Positions 46,942 through 55,877 of a stretch of DNA of 64,000 bases are shown here, piece by piece. The notes under the pieces were generated by a model, which was not told the DNA's origin, made no database searches, and saw nothing but the letters and a program-made list of their open reading frames with translations. Where the stretch lies: contig JAIOJV010000077.1 of NCBI GenBank assembly GCA_019911805.1, positions 124,001 to 188,000 on the forward strand. The letters are read 5' to 3'. Each line of letters opens with the position of its first letter. Position 1 is the first letter of the stretch. The position numbers and the translations under genes were made by a program. The DNA comes from Gammaproteobacteria bacterium. Lineage in GTDB: Bacteria; Pseudomonadota; Gammaproteobacteria; Thiohalobacterales; Thiohalobacteraceae.

Positions 46942-47048
46942 AGGTCTCTGCGAGCGATGGTTCATTTCCAGAGCAGGGAAGCGGTTATGGAAAGAAATTG
47001 TCCGCCGGGCGCAAGGGTGTTCTCAGCATCGTGCACGTACAGTGCGGC

Positions 47049-47064
47049 AGCACAGACCATGCCA
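47049..47064 (-). promoter_or_regulatory. sigma-54-like promoter of the fhc operon
   Basis: On the minus strand TGGCATGGTCTGTGCT fits TGGCAYG-N4-TTGCW except for one base, with ten bases between GG and GC. Predicted transcription starts near 47038, which gives a leader of about 100 bases before fhcB. It shares the core TGGCATG with the mtoX promoter. Confidence 0.55.
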
Positions 47065-47128
47065 ATTGAAGAGGGCTGGTAGTAGACCGTCTATGGCAGC
47101 AGTGCGAATGCCCGGGCGCGGACGATCC

Positions 47129-47144
47129 GACACGGTGGTGTGTC
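47129..47144. promoter_or_regulatory. inverted repeat between the divergent H4MPT operons
   Basis: GACAC and GTGTC frame GGTGGT in the 340-base gap between fhcB and the beta-RFAP synthase gene. A related TGTGACAGAGTGTCCC lies at 47205-47220. Both lie 65-180 bases upstream of the two predicted sigma-54 start points, a range suitable for activator sites. Their role is inferred. Confidence 0.3.
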
Positions 47145-47283
47145 TTTTCAGAGACGGTGTCCCATCACGAGCGGGCAGAACTGCTACACCGGTATCGTGC
47201 GCCCTGTGACAGAGTGTCCCGTTTGTGTGGCATCCATGGTGCCCGTGACGGTTGAGGGCCCCTGAACCCGGTCACTTCTCACT

Positions 47284-47299
47284 TGGCATGCGGGTTGCT
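47284..47299 (+). promoter_or_regulatory. sigma-54-like promoter at the beta-RFAP synthase gene
   Basis: TGGCATGCGGGTTGCT matches TGGCAYG-N4-TTGCW fully with the correct ten-base GG/GC spacing. The predicted start point, near 47310, falls inside the first codons of the longest frame. Either translation begins later, at the ATG at 47311 or at the GTG at 47356 with GGAGAA upstream, or the match is fortuitous. Confidence 0.5.
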
Positions 47300-47301
47300 C
47301 T

Positions 47302-48336
47302 ATGGCTCGTATGAGCACTGAACCTGCCGACGTGACCCGTTGGAGAACCGTCCGCGTGCAAGCACCCGGGCGCCTCCATGTGGGCTTTCTCGACCTCAAT
47401 GGGAATCTGGGGAGACGGTTCGGCAGTATCGGTCTGACACTCGATGGAATCGCTACCGAGATCGAGGCCCGCCCGGCGAAGACGCTCGAATACGAAGGTC
47501 CCGAGGCCTCGCGGGCGCGTGTCATGACCCACGCGGCCGCACTGATCAAGCGGCTTGGGCTGCCGCAGGGCGTCGCCATCCGGGTCGTGCGGGCGATTCC
47601 GGATCATGTTGGTCTGGGTTCCGGCACCCAGCTGGTACTCGCGCTGGGGAGTGCGCTGGCCGGTCTCTACGGGCTGGGGCTCGATGCGCGCGGAATCGCT
47701 GCCGCGGGCCAGCGTGGGGTGCGCTCGGGTATCGGCATCGGGGCGTTCGAGCAGGGTGGTTTCATCATCGATGGCGGCCGCGGCAGCGGTGATCAGCCAC
47801 CGCCGATCATTCTGCGTCAGGATTTTCCGGCCGAGTGGCGAATTCTCCTGATCTTCGATCGGCACGCCGCCGGCATGCACGGTCCTGAGGAGGTGCAGGC
47901 CTTCCGGGATTTGCCCGAGTTTCCCGCCCGGGAGGCCGAACGCCTGTGCCGGTTGATGCTGTTGCAGGCCCTGCCGGCGCTGGCCGAACGGGATTGCCAG
48001 GTATTCGGGGCCGCCATCGGTGAACTGCAACGGACGGTGGGTGACCATTTTTCTGCTGCCCAGTCAGGGCGGTTTTCCAGTCCCCGGGTCGCCGCTGCCC
48101 TGGCCTGGCTGGAGGCCGAAGGCGTGTCCGGGATCGGTCAGAGTTCCTGGGGGCCGACCGGCTTTGCCATTGTGGGGAGTGCCGCAGAGGCAGCGTCCTT
48201 GCTGGAGGCAGCCCGCAGGCGTTACCCGGCGACCCTGTCGCTGCATTTCGAGGTCGTCGCAGCGCGTAATACGGGTGGTTCCATCGTCACGTTCGACGCG
48301 GCCCGACTACGGAAGAACACACTGGTATCCGTGTAA
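47302..48336 (+). CDS. beta-ribofuranosylaminobenzene 5'-phosphate (beta-RFAP) synthase
   Basis: A protein of up to 344 residues in the GHMP-kinase-like family. APGRLHVGFLDLNGNLGRRFGSIGL (shown in parts: APGRLHVGFLDLN about 21-33, then RRFGSIGLTL), VVRAIPDHVGLGSGTQLVLA (about 95-114) and GRGSGDQPPP are diagnostic. The enzyme condenses p-aminobenzoate with phosphoribosyl diphosphate, the first committed step of the H4MPT side arm. It is the first gene of a plus-strand operon that runs to about 55.1 kb. Start choice is uncertain: 47302, 47311 or GTG 47356, because a sigma-54-like element overlaps the 5' end. Confidence 0.9.
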   Translation: MARMSTEPADVTRWRTVRVQAPGRLHVGFLDLNGNLGRRFGSIGLTLDGIATEIEARPAKTLEYEGPEASRARVMTHAAALIKRLGLPQGVAIRVVRAIPDHVGLGSGTQLVLALGSALAGLYGLGLDARGIAAAGQRGVRSGIGIGAFEQGGFIIDGGRGSGDQPPPIILRQDFPAEWRILLIFDRHAAGMHGPEEVQAFRDLPEFPAREAERLCRLMLLQALPALAERDCQVFGAAIGELQRTVGDHFSAAQSGRFSSPRVAAALAWLEAEGVSGIGQSSWGPTGFAIVGSAAEAASLLEAARRRYPATLSLHFEVVAARNTGGSIVTFDAARLRKNTLVSV

Positions 48337-48362
48337 CCGACGCTGCCATGGGGAAAGAATCG

Positions 48363-49268
48363 ATGGAAAAACCACTGCTGTTACACATGATCACGCCGGG
48401 AAAGAACGTCAGTCCCTTCGACGTGAACATGGCCTACGACGCCGGCTGGGATGCCCTCATCCCGTATACCGGTGTAGAGACGTCGGAGGTCACATCGCTG
48501 GTGCAGGATGCCATATTCTCCCGTGGCCCAAAGGGGGTACGTCGTACGGGTATGTTCATCGGTGGGCGCGACACCGGTGTGGCCATGGATATGCTGGAGG
48601 CTGCCCGGGACGCAATGGTGCCCCCCTTCGAGATCTCCGTATTTGCGGATCCGAGCGGTGCATTCACCACGTCGGCCGCCCTGGTCGCGACGGTCGAGAA
48701 ACAATTGCGTACCCATCATGGTGTGGAGTTGCAGGGTCAACGGGCGCTGGTGTTCGGCGGGACCGGCCCGGTAGGGATTGCGACTTCTGTGCTGGCGGCA
48801 CGCGTGGGGGCGCACGTCACCATCGTGAGCCATTCCGGGCACGGTCCCGCAGCGGAGGCGGCGCATGTCTGCAGCACGCGCTACGGAGTCCAGGCCGAGG
48901 CGGCAGACGGCAGTTCCGATGCCCTCAAGGTGGAGCTGATGAAGCGCGCCGATGTCATCTTTGGTGCGGCGGCGGCCGGGGTGCAGATTCTCACCTTGGA
49001 GCAGCTGCGGTCCTCCCACGATCTCAAGCTGGTCGGCGACCTGAATGCCGTTCCGCCCCTGGGTGTCGAGGGCGTCGAGCTCTTTCACAATGGCGATCCG
49101 CTTGCCGGACTGGAGCAGGTGCGTGGCGTTGGTGCGCTCGCCGTCGGCAATGTGAAATATCACGTCCAGCAGGCGTTGTTCCGGCTGATGGTGGAGTCGG
49201 ACAAGCCGCTGTTTCTCGATTTTCAGGACGCCTTCGAGGTTGCTCGCAGCCATGTCGCGGATAGCTGA
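48363..49268 (+). CDS. mtdB: NAD(P)-dependent methylene-H4MPT dehydrogenase
   Basis: A 301-residue dehydrogenase with the MtdA/MtdB fold: MEKPLLLHMITPGKNVSPFD at the N terminus, YDAGWDALIPYTGV, GMFIGGRDTGVAMDML (about 58-73), and the Rossmann motif VFGGTGPVGIATSVLA (about 129-144). The end KYHVQQALFRLM and FLDFQDAFEVAR also fits. It oxidises methylene-H4MPT to methenyl-H4MPT. Whether it resembles MtdB (H4MPT only) more than MtdA (also folate) is judged from its place directly in the H4MPT operon. ATG 48363 is preferred over 48348 because it gives the usual N terminus. It overlaps the next gene by 17 bases. Confidence 0.9.
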   Translation: MEKPLLLHMITPGKNVSPFDVNMAYDAGWDALIPYTGVETSEVTSLVQDAIFSRGPKGVRRTGMFIGGRDTGVAMDMLEAARDAMVPPFEISVFADPSGAFTTSAALVATVEKQLRTHHGVELQGQRALVFGGTGPVGIATSVLAARVGAHVTIVSHSGHGPAAEAAHVCSTRYGVQAEAADGSSDALKVELMKRADVIFGAAAAGVQILTLEQLRSSHDLKLVGDLNAVPPLGVEGVELFHNGDPLAGLEQVRGVGALAVGNVKYHVQQALFRLMVESDKPLFLDFQDAFEVARSHVADS

Positions 49269-50457
49269 TCACAGCCTGATCGCCGCGTTGTCTGGGCGCG
49301 TACTGGCCCAGTCGGCAGCGATCGAGCGGACACGTGTCGGTGTGCTGGATTGTTTCGCCGATCAGGATACAAGGCGCTATGCGGCCACCTGTGTCCGGGT
49401 GGCGGGCACGGTCGATGGCGGCGTCATGCGCTTCGATACCACGGCCCTGCTTGCAACCGCAGCGGACCTGTTTCCCGCATCGCAGTGGCCATGCCTGGTG
49501 TATGGCGCCGGTTTCGAGCCGTGTCCCGACACACTGGAGCAGCTCGCAGAGCAGCGGGAGTTGCTCGGCAATGAACCGGATGTGCTTCGACGGATCACCG
49601 ATCCGGTGAGGTTTTTTGCGTTGCTTGACGAGCTTGCGATTCCGCACCCGACCGTCCGGACGGATCGCCCTGCGGACCCCGACGGATGGCTGGCGAAGCG
49701 TGTGGGGGCCAGCGGTGGCGCGCACGTGGCAGCGGCCGGAACAGTGCGTGAGCAGAGCGGTTGCTATTATCAGAGACAGGTGGTCGGCGAGCTTGTGTCC
49801 GTGTTGTTTGTGGCCAATGGGCGGGACATCGCCGTGATCGGCTTCAATTCACTATTTACAGCGGGACGCGTGGGATCGAATCGCAACGCCTACGGCGGGG
49901 CCATAAGCCGGATGCCTGTAGGCCGGCAGTTGCGTGCTGCGGTGATGGACATGCTCCAGGGGCTGCAGGAGCGACTCCACCTGCGTGGTCTGAATGGTGT
50001 CGATTTGATCGTGACCGACACGGGTCCTGTGGTCCTGGAGCTCAATGCCAGGCCGACTGCGACGGTGGATCTCTATGACCAGGGCAGTAAGACCGGCTTG
50101 TTGCAACAACATATCGAGGCGTGCCGCGGCGGCACGCTGCGCCGCCAGTCGACGACCGGCCCCATGTGGGCCCATGCAGTGGTCAGGGCGAACCATGCGG
50201 TACGGATTTCGCAACCTGTGCAATGGCCTTCGTGGTGCAGTGATATCCCGGCGGACCTGACCGAATTCCAGCCCGGAGAACCGATATGCACAGTGCTGGC
50301 CGTCAGTGATGGCCTGGGGCGCAGTCGGCAGCGGCTGTCGGAAAGAAGTGGTCGCGTCCTGCGGGCCCTGGCGTGCGGCGGAGGCGCCCGCGCGTGGCGG
50401 CGGGCACCTGCACACCTGGCGCGTAGCGGAGTTGCTCCGGCGGTGGGTGCGCTATGA
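49252..50457 (+). CDS. ATP-grasp protein of the H4MPT gene cluster (Orf5-like)
   Basis: A 401-residue ATP-grasp-type protein: [17 protein letters not shown] (about 144-160) for the nucleotide loop, [19 protein letters not shown], and the metal-binding end [20 protein letters not shown] (about 247-266). ATP-grasp genes like this sit between mtdB and mch in methylotroph H4MPT clusters and are needed for the pathway, probably in cofactor assembly; the exact reaction is not established. The Arg- and Ala-rich C-terminal 60 residues look poorly conserved. The start is inside mtdB, and the stop overlaps the mch ATG (ATGA). Confidence 0.82.
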   Translation: MSRIADHSLIAALSGRVLAQSAAIERTRVGVLDCFADQDTRRYAATCVRVAGTVDGGVMRFDTTALLATAADLFPASQWPCLVYGAGFEPCPDTLEQLAEQRELLGNEPDVLRRITDPVRFFALLDELAIPHPTVRTDRPADPDGWLAKRVGASGGAHVAAAGTVREQSGCYYQRQVVGELVSVLFVANGRDIAVIGFNSLFTAGRVGSNRNAYGGAISRMPVGRQLRAAVMDMLQGLQERLHLRGLNGVDLIVTDTGPVVLELNARPTATVDLYDQGSKTGLLQQHIEACRGGTLRRQSTTGPMWAHAVVRANHAVRISQPVQWPSWCSDIPADLTEFQPGEPICTVLAVSDGLGRSRQRLSERSGRVLRALACGGGARAWRRAPAHLARSGVAPAVGAL

Positions 50458-51422
50458 AGCCGAGCGTCAATGCCCATGCCAACCGACTGGTGGCGGCGCT
50501 GCGCGCGGACGCGCTGTCGCTGCGGTTGAGCGAAGTGCGTCTCGACAACGGCTGCCTGCTGATCGATGCCGGTATCGCCGCGCCGGGAGGGCTGGAGGCG
50601 GGGCGGCGGATTGCCGAGATCTGCATGGGCGGACTCGGTCGTGTCGGTGTGGGTGCCGCAGGTAACGATGGGACGTGGCCCGTGCGTCTCAACGTCCACA
50701 GCTGCAATCCCGTACTCGCCTGCCTGGCCAGTCAATATGCGGGCTGGTCTCTGGCACACGGCAAGGGCAAGGAGGGTTTCCACGCCCTCGGCTCGGGACC
50801 GGGACGTGCCCTGGCACGCAAGGAGGATCTCTTCGGTGAGCTCGACTACCAGGACGAGGCCGACGAAACCTGCCTCGTATTGGAGGTCTCCAAGCAACCG
50901 CCGGTCGAACTCACGAGCAAGATTGCGGCCGCTTGCGGTGTGGCACCGGAACGGCTGACGCTCCTGTTGACCCCCACCCAGAGTCTGGCCGGGACCACGC
51001 AAGTAGTCGCCAGGGTACTCGAGGTGGCATTGCACAAGGCGCACAGCCTGGGCTTTCCGCTCCAGGACATCATCGACGGTATGGGCAGCGCGCCGCTGCC
51101 ACCACCATCACCGGATTTCGTGGTTGCCATGGGGCGTACGAATGACGCCATTCTGTATGCCGGTCACGTACAGCTCTACGTCCGGGGAAGCGACGCGGCG
51201 GCAAGAGACCTGGCGGAACGGATGCCGAGCTCTGCATCACGTGATTATGGTCGCCCGTTCGCCGAGGTATTCAAGGACTATGACTATGACTTCTTCGAGA
51301 TAGACCCGCTGTTGTTCAGCCCCGCGCAGGTGACGGTGTCCTGCCTGGATAGCGGCAGGAGCTACCACGCCGGCAATTTCGATCCGGACGTCCTGGAGAG
51401 ATCGTTCGGAGGCGCCCCGTGA
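50454..51422 (+). CDS. mch: methenyl-H4MPT cyclohydrolase
   Basis: A 322-residue protein with Mch landmarks: [19 protein letters not shown] (about 81-99), [20 protein letters not shown] (about 108-127), [30 protein letters not shown] (about 176-195), [20 protein letters not shown], and [12 protein letters not shown]. It hydrolyses methenyl-H4MPT to 5-formyl-H4MPT. It is coupled on both sides by ATGA and GTGA overlaps. Length equals the family norm. Confidence 0.96.
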   Translation: MKPSVNAHANRLVAALRADALSLRLSEVRLDNGCLLIDAGIAAPGGLEAGRRIAEICMGGLGRVGVGAAGNDGTWPVRLNVHSCNPVLACLASQYAGWSLAHGKGKEGFHALGSGPGRALARKEDLFGELDYQDEADETCLVLEVSKQPPVELTSKIAAACGVAPERLTLLLTPTQSLAGTTQVVARVLEVALHKAHSLGFPLQDIIDGMGSAPLPPPSPDFVVAMGRTNDAILYAGHVQLYVRGSDAAARDLAERMPSSASRDYGRPFAEVFKDYDYDFFEIDPLLFSPAQVTVSCLDSGRSYHAGNFDPDVLERSFGGAP

Positions 51423-52327
51423 CGTTCAACATCGCACTCGTCAGCGACGATCCCGGGTGGCACGGGGCACGCCTGCAGGCGGCGTTCGCCGAGCGGGATT
51501 GCGAACTCGTGGTCGTCTCGCTGGCAGATTGCGGCCTGGCAGCCGGGGACGCGCGGCCGGGGCCGATCCTGCCGGGTTTCGAGCACAGGTTGCCGGACGG
51601 TGTATTCGTACGCGGTATTTCAGGCGGCACGCTGGAAGAGGTCATCCTGCGACTCGATGTGCTGCATGGGCTGCAGCTCCTGGGGGTCCCGGTATACAAC
51701 AGCGGTCGCGCGATCGAAAGAAGCGTCGACAAGGGGATGACCAGCCTTCTCCTGTCCAGGGCAGGTGTACGGACGCCACCGACCTGGGTGGTGGCAAATC
51801 CGGACCTGGCGCGGGATATCCTGCGCAGGGAGTGTGCGGCCGGACACCAGCTGGTCATGAAACCGCTGTTCGGCTCGCAGGGAAAGGGGGTGGTGCGGGT
51901 CGGTGGAACGGACGATCTCCCGGATGTCGCTGCGTACAACGGTGTCTACTATATGCAGCGTTACATCGAAGGGTGTGGTTACGACTGGCGCGTGTTCGTG
52001 ATCAATGGCCGTGCAGTGGCCGCGATGAAACGGCATGGAGGCGGCTGGATTCACAATGTCGCTCAAGGTGCACGCTGCAGTACGGAACGTGCGGAGGGTG
52101 AATTGGCGGCGATTGCCGAAGCGGCCGTTGCGGCACTGGAGATGGATTACGCGGGCGTCGATCTGGTTCTGGATGAGACAGGTGCGTTTTCGGTGCTGGA
52201 GGTCAATGGGATACCCGCCTGGAAGGGCCTGCAGGAGACAACCGAGACGGACATGGCTCATGCCCTGGTCGATGACTTCTGTTCACGTTATCTGCTGAAC
52301 GGCGGGTTGCGGGTGATATCCGCATGA
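51419..52327 (+). CDS. RimK-type ATP-grasp ligase (Orf17/MptN-like)
   Basis: A 302-residue ATP-grasp enzyme of the RimK group: [20 protein letters not shown] (about 97-116), [19 protein letters not shown] (about 145-163) for nucleotide binding, [20 protein letters not shown], and [20 protein letters not shown] (about 247-266). Archaeal MptN of this type adds glutamate to tetrahydromethanopterin, and methylotroph clusters carry such a gene near mch and fae. A role in completing or glutamylating the cofactor side chain is likely. Its GTG start overlaps the mch stop, and its own stop overlaps the next ATG. Confidence 0.84.
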   Translation: MTFNIALVSDDPGWHGARLQAAFAERDCELVVVSLADCGLAAGDARPGPILPGFEHRLPDGVFVRGISGGTLEEVILRLDVLHGLQLLGVPVYNSGRAIERSVDKGMTSLLLSRAGVRTPPTWVVANPDLARDILRRECAAGHQLVMKPLFGSQGKGVVRVGGTDDLPDVAAYNGVYYMQRYIEGCGYDWRVFVINGRAVAAMKRHGGGWIHNVAQGARCSTERAEGELAAIAEAAVAALEMDYAGVDLVLDETGAFSVLEVNGIPAWKGLQETTETDMAHALVDDFCSRYLLNGGLRVISA

Positions 52328-53289
52328 ACACGGTGCGACTGCAGCATGACAGCGGCATGGCCCGGCGGTGCGTGGAGGACGCGGTATTGTTCGCGTGTAT
52401 CGCCGAGGTCGGCGCGCTCAAGCCGGGCAATGTCAGCATCTACGGTGCGGGGCATGGTATGCGCGTGGATGACTTCGTTGTCAGCGCCTCGGCGGCCTCC
52501 GCCGCGCTCTCGAGGCCGGCCGAGCGTGTCGGTGAACGGATTTTGCGTGCCATTCAGGCGACCCGGAACGTCGTCCGGATGAACACGAATCTCGGTATCG
52601 TCTTGCTGTGCGCGCCGCTGGTACACGCAGTGTTCCACGTCACCTCCCGGGTGTCATTGCGGGCTGCGCTCGCAGACGTGCTGACGACATTGGACGACAC
52701 GGATGCCTGTCTGGCCTACCGGGCGATCAGACTGGCTGAGCCCGGCGGCATGGGGAGCGTCGGTGACCACGACCTGTCCGAGGCGGAGCCGCAAGTATCC
52801 CTGCTCGAGGCGATGCGCGCGGCGCAGGGGCACGACCGCATAGCCTATCAATATGCCCATGGCTTCCGGGACATTTTTGATGATCTGCTGCCCCGTTATC
52901 ACACCGCCATAGCACATTGGGGCCGGCAGGAATGGGCGATCGCGGCGACGTACATCGATACGTTGTCGTCCATCCCGGATTCGCACATCGTCCGGCGGCA
53001 TGGTCACGATGTCGCGCGTGCTGTGTGTCGCCGGGCGCGCTGCGTGGGGCTGGAATTGAGCCGGCATCACACTGGCGAGGCATCGACCAACGCATTGTTG
53101 GAATTCGATGCAGAGCTCAAACGTCGGGGCGTGAATCCCGGCACAACGGCGGATCTGATCGTCGCCACCCTCACGCTATGGAGGCTCGAGAAGACGCTAC
53201 CTGCTTCAACTGTTCTGTTCGACCACGGGGAAGGAAATGGCTCAGGTTGCTATTCCTCGACCGTTCTTTCAAGAAGCAACCTGCAATAA
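52324..53289 (+). CDS. CitG/MdcB-family (triphosphoribosyl-dephospho-CoA synthase-like) protein, Orf7-like
   Basis: A 321-residue helical protein: AVLFACIAEVGALKPGNVSI (about 22-41) is the KPGNV signature of CitG/MdcB-type proteins. Also present are MNTNLGIVLLCAPLVHA (about 86-102), PGGMGSVGDHDLSE (about 139-152), and the HHTGEASTNALLEFD motif near the end. In methylotroph H4MPT clusters a gene of this family is conserved and required, suggesting an ATP-dependent ribosylation or phosphoribosyl transfer step in cofactor synthesis rather than a citrate-lyase role; this is inference from context. It is followed after 12 bases by fae. Confidence 0.83.
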   Translation: MNTVRLQHDSGMARRCVEDAVLFACIAEVGALKPGNVSIYGAGHGMRVDDFVVSASAASAALSRPAERVGERILRAIQATRNVVRMNTNLGIVLLCAPLVHAVFHVTSRVSLRAALADVLTTLDDTDACLAYRAIRLAEPGGMGSVGDHDLSEAEPQVSLLEAMRAAQGHDRIAYQYAHGFRDIFDDLLPRYHTAIAHWGRQEWAIAATYIDTLSSIPDSHIVRRHGHDVARAVCRRARCVGLELSRHHTGEASTNALLEFDAELKRRGVNPGTTADLIVATLTLWRLEKTLPASTVLFDHGEGNGSGCYSSTVLSRSNLQ

Positions 53290-53301
53290 GGAGACGTAGT
53301 A

Positions 53302-53814
53302 ATGGCAAAGATAAACAAAGTGATGGTAGGTGAGGCCCTGGTGGGTGATGGTAACGAGGTCGCTCACATCGACCTGATCATCGGCCCACGTAACAGTGCC
53401 GCGGAGACGGCGTTCTGTCAGACGCTGACCAACCAGAAGGAAGGGGTCAATGGCCTTCTGGCCGTGGTGACGCCGAATCTGATGGTGAAACCGGCGACGG
53501 TCATGTTCAACAAGGTCACGATCAAGGGTGCCAAGCAGGCAGTGCAGATGTTCGGGCCTGCGCAGCGTGGCGTCGCCATGGCCGTCGCCGATTGTGTGGA
53601 AGACGGCACCATCCCGATGGCTGAGGCGGAAGATCTGTTCATTTGTGTGGGTGTCTTCATCCATTGGCTCGCAGAGGACGATGCCAAGATCCAGGACTTC
53701 AATTACGAGGCCACGAAGCTGTCGATCAAGCGTGCGGTCTTGGGTGAGCCCAATGTGGCTGACGTCGTCAAGCAGAAGGACAGCACCGAGCACCCTTTCG
53801 CGGCGCACGCCTAG
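53302..53814 (+). CDS. fae: formaldehyde-activating enzyme
   Basis: A 170-residue protein highly typical of Fae1: [20 protein letters not shown] (about 10-29) with catalytic His22, [35 protein letters not shown], and [19 protein letters not shown]. It catalyses condensation of formaldehyde with H4MPT, preventing toxicity and starting formaldehyde oxidation. AAGGAGACGTAGTA upstream of the ATG gives a strong ribosome-binding site, fitting the high abundance of Fae in methylotrophs. Length is normal. Confidence 0.97.
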   Translation: MAKINKVMVGEALVGDGNEVAHIDLIIGPRNSAAETAFCQTLTNQKEGVNGLLAVVTPNLMVKPATVMFNKVTIKGAKQAVQMFGPAQRGVAMAVADCVEDGTIPMAEAEDLFICVGVFIHWLAEDDAKIQDFNYEATKLSIKRAVLGEPNVADVVKQKDSTEHPFAAHA

Positions 53815-53903
53815 CAGGAAGCTGGATGTTGCCCCGGATCGCCGGGGCAACGTCAGTTATCGCGGAGAACCGGTCAAAAGCCGACAATATGGAGGCTTCC
53901 GCT

Positions 53904-55133
53904 ATGGAATGTCTGGAATGCGGCGAGCGCATCGCCCGCCTGGAAAACGATCATTTGCTGCAGTGTTCCGGGCTGACGCTGCATGAATATGCGCTACGCC
54001 ACCAACTGCCGCTCGACATGCTTCTGGCTGCGGATCAAGTCAATGTTCCGGATTCGGAAGGCAACTATCCGCGCGTGCGCCGACACCCTTCCGAGAGGGC
54101 GAGGGCTGTCCTGCAGGCGACCCGGGTAGCCGGTATCCTGCGGGAAGAGGACGGCTTCGCCGTCGTTCCGGGCGAGATCCGTCGGCTCGACCTGCTCTTG
54201 TGGTGTCTGCAGTACCTCGAAGACTATGGATTTATGTTCCGGCAGGAATACCGCTTCAATACGTCCACCAACCGTGTCGTCTCGTTCAGCCGCCTCAAGA
54301 CGCTGCGAAGCAATCTGCTTGGATCCGCAGCCGCATCGCTGTCACTGGCCCCGCCACCGGACTTTCGCCTCATGCTCGCCGTCTGCGTGGCGCTGACCGG
54401 GGAAATGCAGGAGGGGTATCTTTTCATTCATGTCGGTAATGAGGCCGATGCCAGAGAGATCCGTACCACGCTGCGGCGCAATGAGCAGATCGATGTATTG
54501 ATCCTGGAGGCTACGGCGGGGAGCGAGGGCGCGCTGCTGCGTTGCCGTACATTGGACGACAGTACCCGCCTCACCGATTATCTGCGCCGACATCTCGAGG
54601 AGTTGCCCGGGGTATGGGAGCGTCTGCACGATGACACGCCGGTCGTCAGTGTCGTCAAGGAACTGGTGTTCGACTCGGCACATTTCATCACCGATCATCC
54701 AGCCAAGTGCTCGAACCAGCACGGAGGGCGATATACGCTGCAGGTGCGGGTGCGCGGTCGGGTGGATCCGGAGACCGGTTGTGTGATCGACTATGGCTAT
54801 CTGAAGCGCGTCGTAACCCGCCACGTCGTGGACCTGTTCGATCACCACCATCTCAATTATGTCGCCCCCGAACTTGCCTGGCGCTCCACCACCGAGATGC
54901 TCTGCATCTACATCTGGGAACGGCTGATCGATTATCTGCCGGGCCTGGAAGAGCTGCGGCTGTTCGAGACGCAGCAGTCATGGTGTCACTATCGGGGGCC
55001 GACACTGGCTGAATTCCAGCAGCGCGGGAGCGAGGCGCTGCTGCATTATTTCACTGCCTTGGATGGCCGATCATCGGCCCTGCGCGCGGGCTTGGGCGGT
55101 GCTGCAAAACCGGCCCTGTCCGTCGTGGCCTAG
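53904..55133 (+). CDS. zinc-finger / 6-pyruvoyltetrahydropterin synthase-like fusion protein
   Basis: A 409-residue protein. Residues 1-40 form a short Cys/His knuckle (Cys3, Cys6, His17, Cys21) resembling MucR/Ros-type fingers. A middle region (about 90-250) contains LLLWCLQYLEDYGFMFRQEY and GYLFIHVGNEADAREIRTTL and is not recognised. The C-terminal third (about 250-380) is PTPS/QueD-like: VFDSAHFITDH (His260), KCSNQHGGRYTL (Cys269, His273), IDYGYLKRVV and DHHHLN. The usual HGH zinc pair is HGG here, so one metal ligand is missing (Gly275). GGAGG 8 bases before ATG 53904 fixes the start. Position in the operon suggests a pterin step for H4MPT. Confidence 0.78.
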   Translation: MECLECGERIARLENDHLLQCSGLTLHEYALRHQLPLDMLLAADQVNVPDSEGNYPRVRRHPSERARAVLQATRVAGILREEDGFAVVPGEIRRLDLLLWCLQYLEDYGFMFRQEYRFNTSTNRVVSFSRLKTLRSNLLGSAAASLSLAPPPDFRLMLAVCVALTGEMQEGYLFIHVGNEADAREIRTTLRRNEQIDVLILEATAGSEGALLRCRTLDDSTRLTDYLRRHLEELPGVWERLHDDTPVVSVVKELVFDSAHFITDHPAKCSNQHGGRYTLQVRVRGRVDPETGCVIDYGYLKRVVTRHVVDLFDHHHLNYVAPELAWRSTTEMLCIYIWERLIDYLPGLEELRLFETQQSWCHYRGPTLAEFQQRGSEALLHYFTALDGRSSALRAGLGGAAKPALSVVA

Positions 55134-55136
55134 GCA

Positions 55137-55160
55137 CCTGTCGGACCTGGGCCCGACAGG
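55137..55160. terminator. bidirectional hairpin between convergent genes
   Basis: CCTGTCGG (55137-55144) pairs with CCGACAGG (55153-55160) around an 8-base loop, in the 30-base gap between the PTPS fusion and the HisA-like gene. No T-run, so its strength is uncertain. Confidence 0.5.
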
Positions 55161-55163
55161 CCC

Positions 55164-55844
55164 CTAAGGTACGAAGGGCATCGTGTGGCTATCGATGGCC
55201 CCGCTGTGCAGTGCACTGGCCAGTAAGGCGCCAGCCAGGCCCAGCGCCTGCAGTCGGTGCAGGTCGTCGGCATGCCGTACGCCACCGGCCGCGTACAGGC
55301 TGTGCTGGGGATTGCCGATCTTCAGGCGCTGCAGGCGATCAAAGTCGGGGCCGGCATGGTGCCCGACGTGATCAAGGCTCATGACGATGACGCGGGCCGG
55401 CCACAGCGAGGGTGACACGGTATCATCGGCGCAGCCCAGAAGGCGGCCCTGCCGATAGTCGAGCGACAGGATGTAGTCGTCCTGCTGGCCCACGAGCGCC
55501 GCCAGCAGGCCGGGACCGATGGTCTCGCTGCCGAGGACAGCGGTACCGATCTGCAGTGATTGCCAGCGGAGCAACTGGTCCATGGTCGCGAACCCGGCAT
55601 CGACCCACAACTCGATCTGTGGGAAACGACCGGCGAGCTCCGCGATCACGGGCGTCTGGTCGTCCCGGCCGCAGAGGGCATCCAGATCGGCGATATAGAG
55701 ACGCGTGAAGGGATGAACACGTAGAAAGCCGGCGATGATCTCGGTGGGCAGATCGGAGTCGCTCAATACGCTGCGAATGGCGGGATAGCTGCGCCGATCG
55801 CCGCCCGTTGCGTGTACCACGCGGCCGCCGGCGAGATCGATCAC
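55164..55844 (-). CDS. HisA/HisF-like TIM-barrel protein
   Basis: A protein of about 226 residues with the beginning IDLAGGRVVHATGGDRRSYP, FTRLYIADLDALCGRDDQTP (a HisA beta-3 feature), ELWVDAGFATMDQLL, and the phosphate-binding end LYAAGGVRHADDLHRLQALG and GALLASALHSGAI. HisA-like genes are part of bacterial H4MPT/methylofuran clusters; the substrate there is not defined, and this copy should not be taken as the histidine enzyme. The start is unclear: GTG at 55844 is used, but the conserved VIPVIDL suggests initiation slightly upstream at a non-ATG codon. It is divergent from the MfnD-like gene. Confidence 0.75.
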   Translation of the reverse strand: MIDLAGGRVVHATGGDRRSYPAIRSVLSDSDLPTEIIAGFLRVHPFTRLYIADLDALCGRDDQTPVIAELAGRFPQIELWVDAGFATMDQLLRWQSLQIGTAVLGSETIGPGLLAALVGQQDDYILSLDYRQGRLLGCADDTVSPSLWPARVIVMSLDHVGHHAGPDFDRLQRLKIGNPQHSLYAAGGVRHADDLHRLQALGLAGALLASALHSGAIDSHTMPFVP

Positions 55845-55877
55845 TGGGATTACTGGTAGCAGAGGCAGGGTGCTCCG

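Noticed and set aside
53200-53300. Sigma-54-like TGGCTCAGGTTGCT just upstream of fae
   Set aside because: The GG to GC spacing is 8 instead of 10, and it lies in the end of the preceding gene.
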